Shown: positions 31,309 to 38,764 of the stretch, piece after piece
Position numbering within the stretch: position 1 is the first letter of the stretch
Layout of the letters: each line of letters starts with the position of its first letter
From: Streptacidiphilus sp. PB12-B1b
GTDB lineage: Bacteria; Actinomycetota; Actinomycetes; Streptomycetales; Streptomycetaceae
Length of the DNA: 64,000 nucleotides
Assembly (NCBI RefSeq): GCF_014084125.1
Contig: NZ_CP048405.1
Coordinates: forward strand, 4,030,001 to 4,094,000
Direction of reading: 5' to 3'
Program-made: the position numbers and the translations under genes
Notes under the pieces: model-generated
What the model saw: the letters and a program-made list of their open reading frames with translations, nothing else
What the model was told of the DNA's origin: nothing
Databases searched by the model: none

Positions 31309-31923
31309 TCAGGCAACGGTTTCCCCGAGCACGTCGGCGCCGGTGCCGACCTGCTCGACGGTTCCGGTGCCGATGTCGTAGACCCAGCCGTGGAGGCTGA
31401 GCGTGCCCGCAGCGAGGGCGCGGGCGACCGAAGGGTGCGTGGCCAGCGTGCCGAGCTGGGTGGCGACGTTGTCGCGTACCAGCGCGGCCACTCGGCCCGC
31501 CCCGTCCCGCACTCCCCTGTCGGCGATCCGGGCTCGGGAAACGTCCGCCTGGCGCAGCCAGTGGGCAACGGCGGGCAGCTCCGCCAGGTCGTGGTCGTCA
31601 GCCAGCGCGGTCATCGCCCCGCAGGCGGAGTGCCCGCAGACGAGGATGGCGGACACGCCCAGGACGGTGACGGCGTACTCGATGCTGGCGGTGACCCCGT
31701 CGGCGCCGGAGGCGTAGGCGGGAACCAGGTTGCCGGCGGTGCGGATGACGAACAGCTCGCCCGGCTCGCGCTGTGTGATCAGCTCGGGCACGACCCGGGC
31801 GTCGGAGCAGCCGATGAACAGGGTGTCCGGCCGGTGGGTGGTGGCGAGGCGGGCGAAGAGCGGCGCCTTGCCGGGGAACACGTTGCGCTGGAAGCGTGCG
31901 ACGCCCTGGACGAGGTCCTGCAT
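31309..31923 (-). CDS. cynT: Beta-class carbonic anhydrase of the cyanate unit
   Basis: 204 residues. The zinc ligands and active-site pair of beta carbonic anhydrases are present: Cys39, Asp41 and Arg43 in CSDARV, His98 and Cys101 in CGHSACG. It interconverts carbon dioxide and bicarbonate and, in cyn operons, replaces the bicarbonate that cyanase uses. The chosen ATG at 31923 has GGGAG in front; an upstream extension in the same frame shows no homology. It is the first gene of the leftward unit and divergent from the LysR gene. Confidence 0.94.
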   Translation of the reverse strand: MQDLVQGVARFQRNVFPGKAPLFARLATTHRPDTLFIGCSDARVVPELITQREPGELFVIRTAGNLVPAYASGADGVTASIEYAVTVLGVSAILVCGHSACGAMTALADDHDLAELPAVAHWLRQADVSRARIADRGVRDGAGRVAALVRDNVATQLGTLATHPSVARALAAGTLSLHGWVYDIGTGTVEQVGTGADVLGETVA

Positions 31924-32046
31924 GGTTGCTCCCTTCGGTGGACGTCGACTCGTGCGGCCGACGCTCTCCACCCTGCATGAGCTGCTCCTATAGTGTCCAA
32001 GTCCTCCTATCCACGCTTTCCATTGCTCTCATCTATAGTTCCTGGT
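31924..32046. promoter_or_regulatory. Divergent control region of the cyn unit
   Basis: 123 bp between the anhydrase and the LysR gene, more AT-rich than its surroundings. CTATAGT occurs twice (31988-31994 and 32033-32039). The second copy holds TATAGT about 7 bp before the regulator's GTG, so that mRNA may be leaderless. A LysR site is expected here, but I cannot single out a T-N11-A box with confidence. Confidence 0.4.
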
Positions 32047-32949
32047 GTGACCCCAGAACTGCGTCATCTGCGCTATCTGCTCGCCGTCGCCGAGCACGCC
32101 AGCTTCACCCGTGCGGCCGAAGACCTGCGCATCTCCCAGCCGACCCTCTCCCAGCAGATCAGACAGCTGGAGCGGACGGTGGGCGTCCAATTGCTGGACC
32201 GCACCGGCCGCACCGTACGCCTCACCGATGCCGGCGCGGCCTACGTCCACTACGCCCGGCGTGCGCTCCAGGACCTCGCCGCCGCCGAACGCGCCGTCCA
32301 TGACGTGCAGGACCTCTCCCGGGGCACGCTTCGCCTGGCCATGACGCCCACCTTCACCGCGTACCTCATCGGGCCGCTCGCCGAGCAACTGCACACCCAT
32401 CACCCCCATGTCGTGTTGGAGGTGCGGGAGATGACGCACAATCAGATCGAGTCAGCCCTGTTGGCCGATGCGATCGACCTGGGCATCGGCTTCGACCGGC
32501 CGCACCCTCCCGGCGTCACCGGCACCACCCTGTTCACCGAGACCCTCAGTCTGGTCGTCGGCGCACCGAACCCGTATGCCGGACGCACCGAGCCGCTGCC
32601 GGTACGCGCGTTGCACGGTTACCCTCTCGCCCTGCTCAGCGACGACTTCGCCACCCGTGGCCACATCGACGCCCACCTCGCGGCGCACCAGGTGCAGCCG
32701 CGCATCGCGGTGCAGGCCAACTCCATCCATGCCATCACCGAGATCGTCCAGCGCACGTCTCTCGCCACCGTGCTCCCCGACGCCATCACCCGCACCCACG
32801 ACCACCTGCACCCCGTCGCCCTGACACCCGCGCTGCCCCCGCGCACCGTCACCCTGCTGCGGCGCGACAGCACCTACCAGAGCGCCGCCGCGCGCGCCTT
32901 CACCGCGCTCACCCTGCGCTGGACGGACGCGCCGAAAACACGGGATTGA
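32047..32949 (+). CDS. cynR: LysR-family regulator of the cyanate unit
   Basis: 300 residues from the GTG at 32047. The N-terminal winged helix-turn-helix (about 1-60, HASFTRAAEDLRISQPTLSQ) is followed by the periplasmic-binding-protein-like effector domain (about 90-290). The length and layout are those of CynR/CbbR-type activators. It is divergent from the anhydrase-cyanase pair, so it probably activates them with cyanate as inducer, as CynR does in E. coli; the ligand is inferred from context. An in-frame upstream ATG exists (31993), but it would overlap the promoter. Confidence 0.92.
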   Translation: MTPELRHLRYLLAVAEHASFTRAAEDLRISQPTLSQQIRQLERTVGVQLLDRTGRTVRLTDAGAAYVHYARRALQDLAAAERAVHDVQDLSRGTLRLAMTPTFTAYLIGPLAEQLHTHHPHVVLEVREMTHNQIESALLADAIDLGIGFDRPHPPGVTGTTLFTETLSLVVGAPNPYAGRTEPLPVRALHGYPLALLSDDFATRGHIDAHLAAHQVQPRIAVQANSIHAITEIVQRTSLATVLPDAITRTHDHLHPVALTPALPPRTVTLLRRDSTYQSAAARAFTALTLRWTDAPKTRD

Positions 32950-32994
32950 CCGCAGGCAGTCGGGGCAGACGCGGGTGGACGAAGGAGGAAGACA

Positions 32995-33153
32995 ATGGGT
33001 GCACTTCTGCTGGTTCTGCTGCTCGCCCTGATCCTGGGTGGTGCCGGTTTCGCTCTGCATATTCTCTGGTGGGTCGCCATCGTGGTGCTGGTGTTCTGGG
33101 TCCTCGGGTTCGCCTTCCGGGGCTCCGGCGGCGGCCGTTGGTACCGCTGGTAA
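32995..33153 (+). CDS. Small hydrophobic membrane protein
   Basis: 52 residues from an ATG behind a strong GAAGGAGG site. It has two predicted membrane helices (about 3-20, LLLVLLLALILGGAGFA, and 25-42, WWVAIVVLVFWVLGFAF) joined by a tight turn, then a Gly/Arg/Trp tail GGGRWYRW. Near-identical hydrophobic proteins of this size are common in Streptomyces and are of unknown function; they are often stress-associated. It is followed at once by a terminator hairpin and stands alone. Confidence 0.8.
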   Translation: MGALLLVLLLALILGGAGFALHILWWVAIVVLVFWVLGFAFRGSGGGRWYRW

Positions 33154-33170
33154 TCCCCGCACTCCCCACC

Positions 33171-33202
33171 GAGGGGGCCGCCCGCACCGGGACGGCCCCC
33201 TC
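33171..33202 (+). terminator. Hairpin after the small hydrophobic protein gene
   Basis: A perfect 10-bp stem (GAGGGGGCCG at 33171-33180 with CGGCCCCCTC at 33193-33202) and a 12-nt loop, 18 bp past the TAA. It may also serve the convergent hydrolase gene ending at 33241. Confidence 0.65.
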
Positions 33203-33240
33203 AGTGCGTCCCGTCAACGCCAACAGCACTGCCGAAAAGC

Positions 33241-33816
33241 TCAGTTGATCAGTCGGTCGAGCAGATCGAAGGTCGGATAAGGCTGGTTGTGGTCGCCGAA
33301 GTGCCCGTCGTCGCGGACGATCTGCGTGCCGCCCAGCCGTTCGAACATGGCACGGCCCTGCCTGTCATCACAACCGTACGGATCCTGCACGGAGTTGATG
33401 AAGTACAGGTCACGTGCGTGGGCTTTGATCGCCGCCCAGTCGTAGGTGTCCTGGAGGACGGGTTCGTCCTCGGTGTTCGGCCTGGTGGAGTATCCGGCGA
33501 CGAGCACGGCCTGAGCTACCGTCACATCGATGTGCTGCAGGACCGCGAGGAGCAGGGCGGCGCCTCCGGAGTGCCCGACCAGCACCGTGCTCTCATCGAA
33601 TGCGTGCCGGGACAGGACCGTGGGCAGGAACGACGCGATGGGCTCGACGTTCAGGCCGGGGTAGTGCGGAATCTCGACGCGGTATCCCCGCTCGGCCAAC
33701 TGCCGCCCCAGCCAGGGGTACCAGCAGACCTCGGGGCTTCCGCCCGTTCCGTGGAAGATGATCGCATGGGGCTGCACGGAACCGTCCATCCTTTCGTCGG
33801 CGCTCTCGGAGCGCAT
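33241..33816 (-). CDS. RBBP9/YdeN-type serine hydrolase
   Basis: 191 residues of the small alpha/beta hydrolase family (RBBP9, YdeN). It has IIFHGTGGSPEVCWYPWL near the start, the nucleophile in GHSGG (about 82) and a late histidine in DDGHFGD (about 172). The natural substrate is unknown for the family. The start at 33816 is 3 nt behind the HTH gene stop; a second ATG at 33789 is possible. It is the second gene of a two-gene unit with the HTH protein, under the 39-bp palindrome. Confidence 0.88.
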   Translation of the reverse strand: MRSESADERMDGSVQPHAIIFHGTGGSPEVCWYPWLGRQLAERGYRVEIPHYPGLNVEPIASFLPTVLSRHAFDESTVLVGHSGGAALLLAVLQHIDVTVAQAVLVAGYSTRPNTEDEPVLQDTYDWAAIKAHARDLYFINSVQDPYGCDDRQGRAMFERLGGTQIVRDDGHFGDHNQPYPTFDLLDRLIN

Positions 33817-33819
33817 CCG

Positions 33820-34038
33820 CTAGCAGGCGAGCATCTTCTGGATGGCCTGGCGCGTCACGCCCAACTCCCTGGCGATGTCGGCCTGCGACACGCCCTGGTC
33901 GATGAGGCCCTGCATGAGGTCGCGTCGCTCGGCGGAGAACTGCCGTGCCAGGCGCGTGTGGTGGATGGCCTGCGCCCGCACGTCCTTGATGCGGTCGAAG
34001 GTCGACTGGTACGCGGAGAGATCCCTGATGTCTGCCAT
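33820..34038 (-). CDS. Small helix-turn-helix protein
   Basis: 72 residues from the ATG at 34038 (a TTG at 34053 in frame would add five residues). The C-terminal half is a helix-turn-helix (about 46-68, VSQADIARELGVTRQAIQKML) of the resolvase/Trp-repressor style. The N-terminal half is a basic helix. It precedes the hydrolase gene. A 39-bp compound palindrome covers the promoter, so it is likely its own repressor. Confidence 0.82.
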   Translation of the reverse strand: MADIRDLSAYQSTFDRIKDVRAQAIHHTRLARQFSAERRDLMQGLIDQGVSQADIARELGVTRQAIQKMLAC

Positions 34039-34047
34039 GCTCAATAG

Positions 34048-34086
34048 TGACAACCAGAGGTTGACGATGTCAACCCCTGGTTGTCA
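34048..34086. promoter_or_regulatory. 39-bp compound palindrome over the HTH gene promoter
   Basis: Outer arms TGACAACCAG (34048-34057) and CTGGTTGTCA (34077-34086) and inner arms GGTTGAC (34059-34065) and GTCAACC (34069-34075) surround GAT. Only one base pair (34058/34076) fails to match. The half-site GGTTG(A/T)C therefore occurs four times. On the minus strand the inner arm holds TTGACA with CACTAT 18 bp on, a plausible promoter with its start near the ATG. Confidence 0.7.
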
Positions 34087-34114
34087 GATCTGTCGGGCCC
34101 GGGCACCCGCAACG

Positions 34115-34774
34115 TCAGCCGACGACGGCCTGCACCGCCTCGCCGACCGGCACGTCCCCGCCGATCAGCTCGAGCGTCCTTCCCGCTGTCCGTGGTTCGT
34201 CCAGCAGGGCCACGAGCACGGCGGCCACGTCGTCGCGCGTGACCGCGCCGCGTCCGGTTGACTCGGCGAGGCGGACCCGGCCGGTGCCGACGTCGTCGGT
34301 CAGCCGCCCGGGGCGCAGGACGGTCCAGTCGAGCCCGGCCCGCGCCCGGACGTCCGCGTCGGCGGCGCCCTTGGCGCGCAGGTAGGCGGCGAAGACCGGG
34401 TCCATGTCCTGCGGGGGCTCGTCGTCGGCGCCCATCGCCGAGACCACGATCAGCCGCCGCACCCCGGCGGCCTCGGCTGCGTCCGCACAGAGCGCACACG
34501 CGCCACGGTCCACCGTGTCCTTGCGCTCCACACCGCTGCCGGGCCCGGCCCCGGCGGCGAAGACCAGCGCGTCGGCGCCGCGCAGATGCCGGGCGACCTC
34601 CTCGACCGAGGCTGACTCCAGGTCGCACACCACCGGCTGGGCCCCCGCAGCCAGCAGGTCGTCCGACTGCTCCGGTTTGCGGATGAACCCCGCGACCTCG
34701 TCCCCACGCGCGCGGAGCAGCCCTTCCAGCCGCAGTGCGATCTGACCATGACCACCAGCAATGACGATGCGCAT
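34115..34774 (-). CDS. NAD(P)-binding atypical short-chain reductase
   Basis: 219 residues with an N-terminal Rossmann motif GGHGQIA (residues 7-13), an FAAGAG segment (about 72-77) and VSAMGADD near 110, as in the YwnB/HSCARG-like NAD(P)H-binding proteins. The usual Tyr-Lys catalytic pair is not conserved in the normal place, so it may be a redox sensor or reductase of unknown substrate. It lies 24 bp behind metI in the same direction and may be the last gene of the transporter transcript. Confidence 0.85.
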   Translation of the reverse strand: MRIVIAGGHGQIALRLEGLLRARGDEVAGFIRKPEQSDDLLAAGAQPVVCDLESASVEEVARHLRGADALVFAAGAGPGSGVERKDTVDRGACALCADAAEAAGVRRLIVVSAMGADDEPPQDMDPVFAAYLRAKGAADADVRARAGLDWTVLRPGRLTDDVGTGRVRLAESTGRGAVTRDDVAAVLVALLDEPRTAGRTLELIGGDVPVGEAVQAVVG

Positions 34775-34798
34775 ACGTCCGACACTAGACCGTTTCCC

Positions 34799-35458
34799 TC
34801 AGCGGCGCAGGGCGCGGCGGGCCAGCCAGTTGCCGAGGAACTGGCCGGCCTGGACGATGACGACGATCGTCGCCACGGTGATGTAGACGACCGGCCAGTT
34901 GTAGCGCTGCGAGCCGTAGGTGATGGCGAAGTCGCCGAGGCCGCCGCCGCCGAAGAGGCCGGCCTGGGCGGACATGTCGACCACGGCGATGAAGATGAAC
35001 GTGTAGCCGAGGATCAGCGGGCCCAGTGCCTCGGGGATCAGCACCGTCAGCAGGATGCCGACCGGTCGGGCGCCGGTGGCCCGGGCGGCCTCCACCACGC
35101 CGGGGTCCACGGTGAGCAGGTTCTGCTCGACGATCCGGCTGATGGCGAACGCCGCCGACAGCGACAGCGCGAAGGTGACCGCGTTGGTGCCGATGGTGGT
35201 GCCGATGGCGTGCAGCATCAACGGCTGGATCGCGGTGATGAAGATGACGAACGGCACCGGCCGGACCACGTTGACCAGCACGTTGACGATCAGGAAGACC
35301 GCTCGGTTGGCCAGCAGGCTGCCCGGGCGCGTCGCGTACAGCACCAGGCCGAGGGCCAGGCCGAGCACACCGCCGACCACCAGCGAGATGCTGACGATGT
35401 AGAAGGTCTGGCCGATCGCCTCGCGGAAGACCGACAGGTTGGTGAGGAACTCGTGCAT
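34799..35458 (-). CDS. metI: Methionine-type ABC transporter permease
   Basis: 219 residues, the usual MetI length, with five predicted membrane helices. The EAA loop that contacts the ATPase is seen as VEAARATGARPVGILLTVLIPEAL (about 115-140; key residues EAA then G). Two copies would pair with the ATPase and the binding protein encoded just upstream. Its ATG is 1 nt past the metN stop, so translation is coupled. The poly-Cys leader upstream suggests that the cargo may be cysteine, cystine or another sulfur compound as well as methionine. Confidence 0.93.
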   Translation of the reverse strand: MHEFLTNLSVFREAIGQTFYIVSISLVVGGVLGLALGLVLYATRPGSLLANRAVFLIVNVLVNVVRPVPFVIFITAIQPLMLHAIGTTIGTNAVTFALSLSAAFAISRIVEQNLLTVDPGVVEAARATGARPVGILLTVLIPEALGPLILGYTFIFIAVVDMSAQAGLFGGGGLGDFAITYGSQRYNWPVVYITVATIVVIVQAGQFLGNWLARRALRR

Positions 35459-35459
35459 G

Positions 35460-36530
35460 TCAGGCTTCTTCCTCGACGAGGTCGACGCCGTCCGCGCGCA
35501 GCGCCTGCAGGGCTGCGTCCACGGCGCCGTCGGGGCCGGTCAGTTCGAAGGTCAGGCTGCCGACCGGCCGTTCCTGGATCTCGCTGATGCCGCCGAACAC
35601 GATGTCCGCGGCCACCTGGTGGTCCAGGAACCGGCGGGCCAGCCGGGTCTGGAAGCCCGCCTGGTCGCGCACCTGGACGGTGATCAGCCGGCCGGGGTGC
35701 GCGGCGCGCAGCCGGGCCAGGGTCTGCGGCGAGGGGCGGTCGCGCAGCGTCGTGCGGACGAAGCGCGCGGCGGCCTCGGTCTGCGACCGGGCCAGGACGT
35801 CGTAGGCGGTGCCGGTCTCGACCACCCGGCCGGAGTCGAGCACCGCGACCCGGTCGGCGACCGAGCGGATGACGTCCAGTTCATGGGTGATGATCACGAT
35901 GGTGACCCCGAGGTCGCGGTTGACCTGGCGCAGCAGGGCCAGCACCTCACCGGTGGTCTCCGGGTCCAGGGCGCTGGTCGCCTCGTCCGCCAGCAGCAGC
36001 GAGGGCTCGGTGGCGAGCGCGCGGGCGATGCCCACCCGCTGCTTCTGGCCGCCGGACAGCTGCTCGGGGTGGTCGTGGGCGCGGTCGAGCAGCCCGACGA
36101 AGTCCAGCAGCCGCGCCACCCGCCGGTCGCGTTCGGGTTGGCGCACGCCGGCGACCTTCAGCGGGTAGGCGACGTTGCCGGCGACCGTGCGCGAGCGGAA
36201 GAGGTTGAACTGCTGGAAGACCATGCCGATGTCGCGCCGCACCTCGCGCCGGCCGCGTTCGCCGAGCGTGGTCAGGTCGTGCGAGCCGACGTGGACGCGG
36301 CCGGTGGTGGGCGTCTCCAGGCCGTTGATCAGCCGTACCAGTGTGCTCTTGCCGGCGCCCGAGTGGCCGATGACGCCGAACACCTCGCCTCGGCGGATCT
36401 CCAGGCTGACGTCGTCGAGCACCACCTGCGGCGGGGCCTTGCGCCCCTTGCCGGGGAAGGTCTTGCCGACGTGGTCGAAGCGTACGTGCACCGGTGCGGG
36501 CGCGGGGGTCGGCCGGCTGTTCGCGGGCAT
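35460..36530 (-). CDS. metN: Methionine-type ABC transporter ATPase with NIL domain
   Basis: 356 residues. The ATPase core has Walker A GHSGAGKS (55-62), the signature LSGGQKQR (about 163) and Walker B LLLADEATSALD. The last 80 residues form an NIL domain (from about 270, LITVQVRDQAGFQTRL), the regulatory amino-acid-binding domain of MetN proteins that shuts off transport when methionine binds. It lies between metQ (127-bp gap with a hairpin) and metI (1-nt gap). Confidence 0.95.
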   Translation of the reverse strand: MPANSRPTPAPAPVHVRFDHVGKTFPGKGRKAPPQVVLDDVSLEIRRGEVFGVIGHSGAGKSTLVRLINGLETPTTGRVHVGSHDLTTLGERGRREVRRDIGMVFQQFNLFRSRTVAGNVAYPLKVAGVRQPERDRRVARLLDFVGLLDRAHDHPEQLSGGQKQRVGIARALATEPSLLLADEATSALDPETTGEVLALLRQVNRDLGVTIVIITHELDVIRSVADRVAVLDSGRVVETGTAYDVLARSQTEAAARFVRTTLRDRPSPQTLARLRAAHPGRLITVQVRDQAGFQTRLARRFLDHQVAADIVFGGISEIQERPVGSLTFELTGPDGAVDAALQALRADGVDLVEEEA

Positions 36531-36551
36531 CGGGTTCCCTAACTCCGGTCC

Positions 36552-36582
36552 GGCCCGGCGGCGTTGCTGCGGCCGCCGGGCC
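36552..36582 (-). terminator. Intra-operon hairpin between metQ and metN
   Basis: A perfect 11-bp GC stem (GGCCCGGCGGC at 36552-36562 with GCCGCCGGGCC at 36572-36582), 9-nt loop, in the 127-bp gap. It could act as a partial terminator or 3' stabiliser so that binding protein is made in excess of ATPase and permease. Confidence 0.5.
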
Positions 36583-36657
36583 GTGCCGGTTCTGCTGGGC
36601 GCCCCGGTGTGGGGGGCGCGTGGGTTGCTGTGCCGCCGGGCGCGGGCGGGCGGCGGG

Positions 36658-37629
36658 TTACTGCTGCGCGGCCTTGGCCTGCTGCTCCACGGTCGCCAGC
36701 TCGGACTGCAACTGGGCGGCCGGGACGTCGCGGAACACGGCGGTGCCGCCGTTGGCCGCCTGGACGCCCTTCTCGATGGACGGGTCGTGGTAGAGCGCGG
36801 CGAGCTTCAGGTACGTCGGGTTGTCCGCGTCGGCCTTGCGGGCGACGAAGATGTTCACGTAGGGCGCGGCGCTGGGGCTGGCCGGGTCGTCCTGGAAGAT
36901 CGCCTGCGAGCTCGAGAGCTTGGCGCTGGTGGCGTAGTTGTTGTTCACGATCGCGGCCGCCACCGAGCCGTTGAGCAGGGCGGTCGCGGTCTGCGAGGCG
37001 TCGAGTGTGGTGACGGCGACCTTGTGGGTCTCGATGTCGGCGGTGGTGGAGAACGCGGTGCCGCCGTCCTTGAGGGTGAGCAGCCCGGCGGCCTGGAGCA
37101 CCAGCAGGCCGCGGGCCTCGTTGATGGCGTCGTTGGGGATCGCCACCTTCGCGGCGTCCGGCAGGGCGGCCGGCTTGGCGTACTTCAGGGAGTACAGGGG
37201 CAGCGGGTAGACCGCGGTGGCGCCGATCGGCTGGAGGTCGTCGTGCGCGGTGGCGTTGTAGTTGGCCAGGTACTGGATGTGCTGGAACTCGTTGAGGTCG
37301 AGCTGGCCCTGCTTCAGCGCCGGGTTGGGCTGGCTGTAGTCGCTGAAGTTGACGATCTTCACAGTGATGCCGAGCTGCTTCTTGGCCAGCTCTGTGTAGG
37401 TCTTCCAGTAGGGCTGGGAGGCGTCGGTGACGCCGATGCTCACCGTCTTCGAGCCGCCGCCGGAGCTGCCGGAGTTCGCCAGGACCAGGCCGACGACCAG
37501 GGCGACGACCAGGGCCAGCGCGGTGGACGCGATCCAGGCCACGCGGCTGCGGCCGGGGCCGCGCGAGGGCAGCTGCGGCTCGTCGGCCGACGGCTCGGGG
37601 GTTCCGTTCGACAGGGATGGCTCAGCCAT
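36658..37629 (-). CDS. metQ: MetQ/NlpA-family substrate-binding protein, membrane-anchored
   Basis: 323 residues from the ATG at 37629 behind GGAGGT. Residues about 70-320 form the NlpA/MetQ binding domain (VSIGVTDASQPYW, NEFQHIQYL, AVAIPND-like KVAIPNDAINEARGL). The N-terminus is not a normal lipoprotein signal: a 38-residue Pro/Ser-rich cytoplasmic part is followed by a hydrophobic helix (ALALVVALVVGLVLA) and then NSGSS with no Cys. It is therefore probably held by an uncleaved helix instead of a lipid. The operon order is leader peptide, metQ, metN, metI. Confidence 0.9.
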   Translation of the reverse strand: MAEPSLSNGTPEPSADEPQLPSRGPGRSRVAWIASTALALVVALVVGLVLANSGSSGGGSKTVSIGVTDASQPYWKTYTELAKKQLGITVKIVNFSDYSQPNPALKQGQLDLNEFQHIQYLANYNATAHDDLQPIGATAVYPLPLYSLKYAKPAALPDAAKVAIPNDAINEARGLLVLQAAGLLTLKDGGTAFSTTADIETHKVAVTTLDASQTATALLNGSVAAAIVNNNYATSAKLSSSQAIFQDDPASPSAAPYVNIFVARKADADNPTYLKLAALYHDPSIEKGVQAANGGTAVFRDVPAAQLQSELATVEQQAKAAQQ

Positions 37630-37636
37630 GACAAGT

Positions 37637-37956
37637 ACCTCCGGTGTGTTGTTCCCGTGCTTCGGGAAGGGGGTTTTCTGGCAGCGGGCAGACATGGCCG
37701 CGGCACGCGTACGCACACCTGGACGGACGGGATCGACGACCGGCGAGGGCCGATCGCTACCGGATCGCGGAGGGGTGGGCGGGCGCAACCGCGCAGCCGG
37801 GCTGCGGGGCGCTCAAGGGGCCGTGCGGTGTCGTGAGGAGGTCAGCGACAGCAACAACAGCAGCGACAACGACAGCGACACGGCGAGCTGACGACCTGGA
37901 CGTGGTCGACCGCTCGTCGACTCGTCAACAGGGCAGGACTCATGGCGAACACGCTA
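37637..37956 (-). promoter_or_regulatory. Promoter and attenuator region of the metQNI operon
   Basis: The 320 bp run from the -10 box of the leader ORF to the metQ ribosome site. ACCTCC directly after the leader's cysteine codons (minus strand, about 37844-37837) is the exact complement of the metQ site GGAGGT (37642-37637). The 190 nt between include a GCAGCC-GGCTGC type stem near 37792 and other GC dyads but no T-run. This fits translational attenuation, with a stalled ribosome covering the anti-ribosome-site. No SAM riboswitch core was recognised. Confidence 0.55.
37842..37943 (-). CDS. Poly-cysteine leaderless leader peptide (sulfur attenuator)
   Basis: 33 codons, ATG at 37943 to TGA at 37842-37844. 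The peptide begins MSPALLTSRRAVDHVQVVSS, a pattern close to the short leader peptides that precede sulfur-metabolism genes in Streptomyces (LTSRRHVD-like). It ends PCRCRCRC then CCCCR: eight Cys codons among the last twelve, broken only by Arg. TAGCGT (37956-37951) ends 7 nt before the ATG, exactly where a -10 box puts the mRNA start on the A of ATG, so the ORF is probably leaderless. It is the first ORF of the metQNI transcript. The established parallel is the poly-cysteine leaderless ORFs of mycobacteria, where ribosomes stalled for cysteine free the ribosome site of the next gene. Confidence 0.85.
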   Translation of the reverse strand: MSPALLTSRRAVDHVQVVSSPCRCRCRCCCCCR

Positions 37957-38187
37957 GCAGCCCGCCGACACCCCTCCGGCACAGCTGTGACGTGCACGAT
38001 CACCCGCACCCCGGCCCGCGCGGCCCCCTGCGCCAAGCGCTCCCTAGGGGACACCTGTGCCGGGGCCCGCCCCGGCCCCCGGCTCCGCAGCCCCATCCGT
38101 AACGTGATTTTCATACTTGCCCGCCTTCCGGCCCCGGCACCGGAAACGAGATGCACCCCGGCCCCGCGAGCTGCAAGGCTGCACACC

Positions 38188-38733
38188 ATGGACGTCCACC
38201 TCGAGCCCTGGTCGGAATCCGCGCTCGCCCTCCTGCGACGGATCAACACGCCGCAGATGCGCCACCACGTCGGCGGTCCCGAACCGGAGGACAGGCTGCT
38301 CGCCCGGCACGGGCGGTACCTCGCCCTGCAGGGCACCGGCCGTGGGTGCATGTTCGTGGTCCGGCTGGGCGACGAGGCGGTCGGCAGCATCGTCTACCAC
38401 CGGCGCGACTGGCAGGGCCGGCAGGTCTACGAGGCCGGCTGGAACGTGCTGCCGCCCTACCAGGGCCGCGGCCTCGCCGCTGCCGCCGGGGCAGCCCTGA
38501 TCACGGTCGTCCGCACGGCCGCGCTGCTGCCCGGCGCGCCGCAGGAGCTGCACGCTTTCCCGTCCGTGCGCAACGCCCCCTCCAACGCGCTGTGCGGCCG
38601 CCTGGGCTTCGTACTGCTGGGCGCCTGCGACTTCGAGTACCCGGCGAACAGCGGCACCCTGATCCGCAGCAACGACTGGCGCCTCGACCTCGCCGACACC
38701 GCCCCTCCGCAGGAGGATCGCGCCCGGGCCTGA
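38188..38733 (+). CDS. GNAT-family N-acetyltransferase
   Basis: 181 residues from the ATG at 38188 (AAGG 9-12 nt upstream); the open frame extends further but lacks homology. The acetyl-CoA loop is seen as VLPPYQGRGLAAAAGAAL (about 91-108), followed by the typical NAPSNALCGRLGF helix (about 130-142). Related actinomycete proteins acetylate small amines, aminoacyl groups or protein N-termini; the acceptor is unknown. It is divergent from the metQNI leader with a 244-bp shared upstream region, and converges on the phosphatase gene. Confidence 0.9.
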   Translation: MDVHLEPWSESALALLRRINTPQMRHHVGGPEPEDRLLARHGRYLALQGTGRGCMFVVRLGDEAVGSIVYHRRDWQGRQVYEAGWNVLPPYQGRGLAAAAGAALITVVRTAALLPGAPQELHAFPSVRNAPSNALCGRLGFVLLGACDFEYPANSGTLIRSNDWRLDLADTAPPQEDRARA

Positions 38734-38764
38734 CGGGACTCCCCGCCCCGCTGCGGTACCGGCC

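Noticed and set aside
34048-34086. Palindrome as an insertion-sequence remnant
   Set aside because: No transposase fragment or target duplication is near; its place over a promoter fits an operator.
37640-37840. A SAM or other riboswitch upstream of metQ
   Set aside because: No SAM-box core or kink-turn pattern was visible; the poly-Cys leader explains the long untranslated region better.
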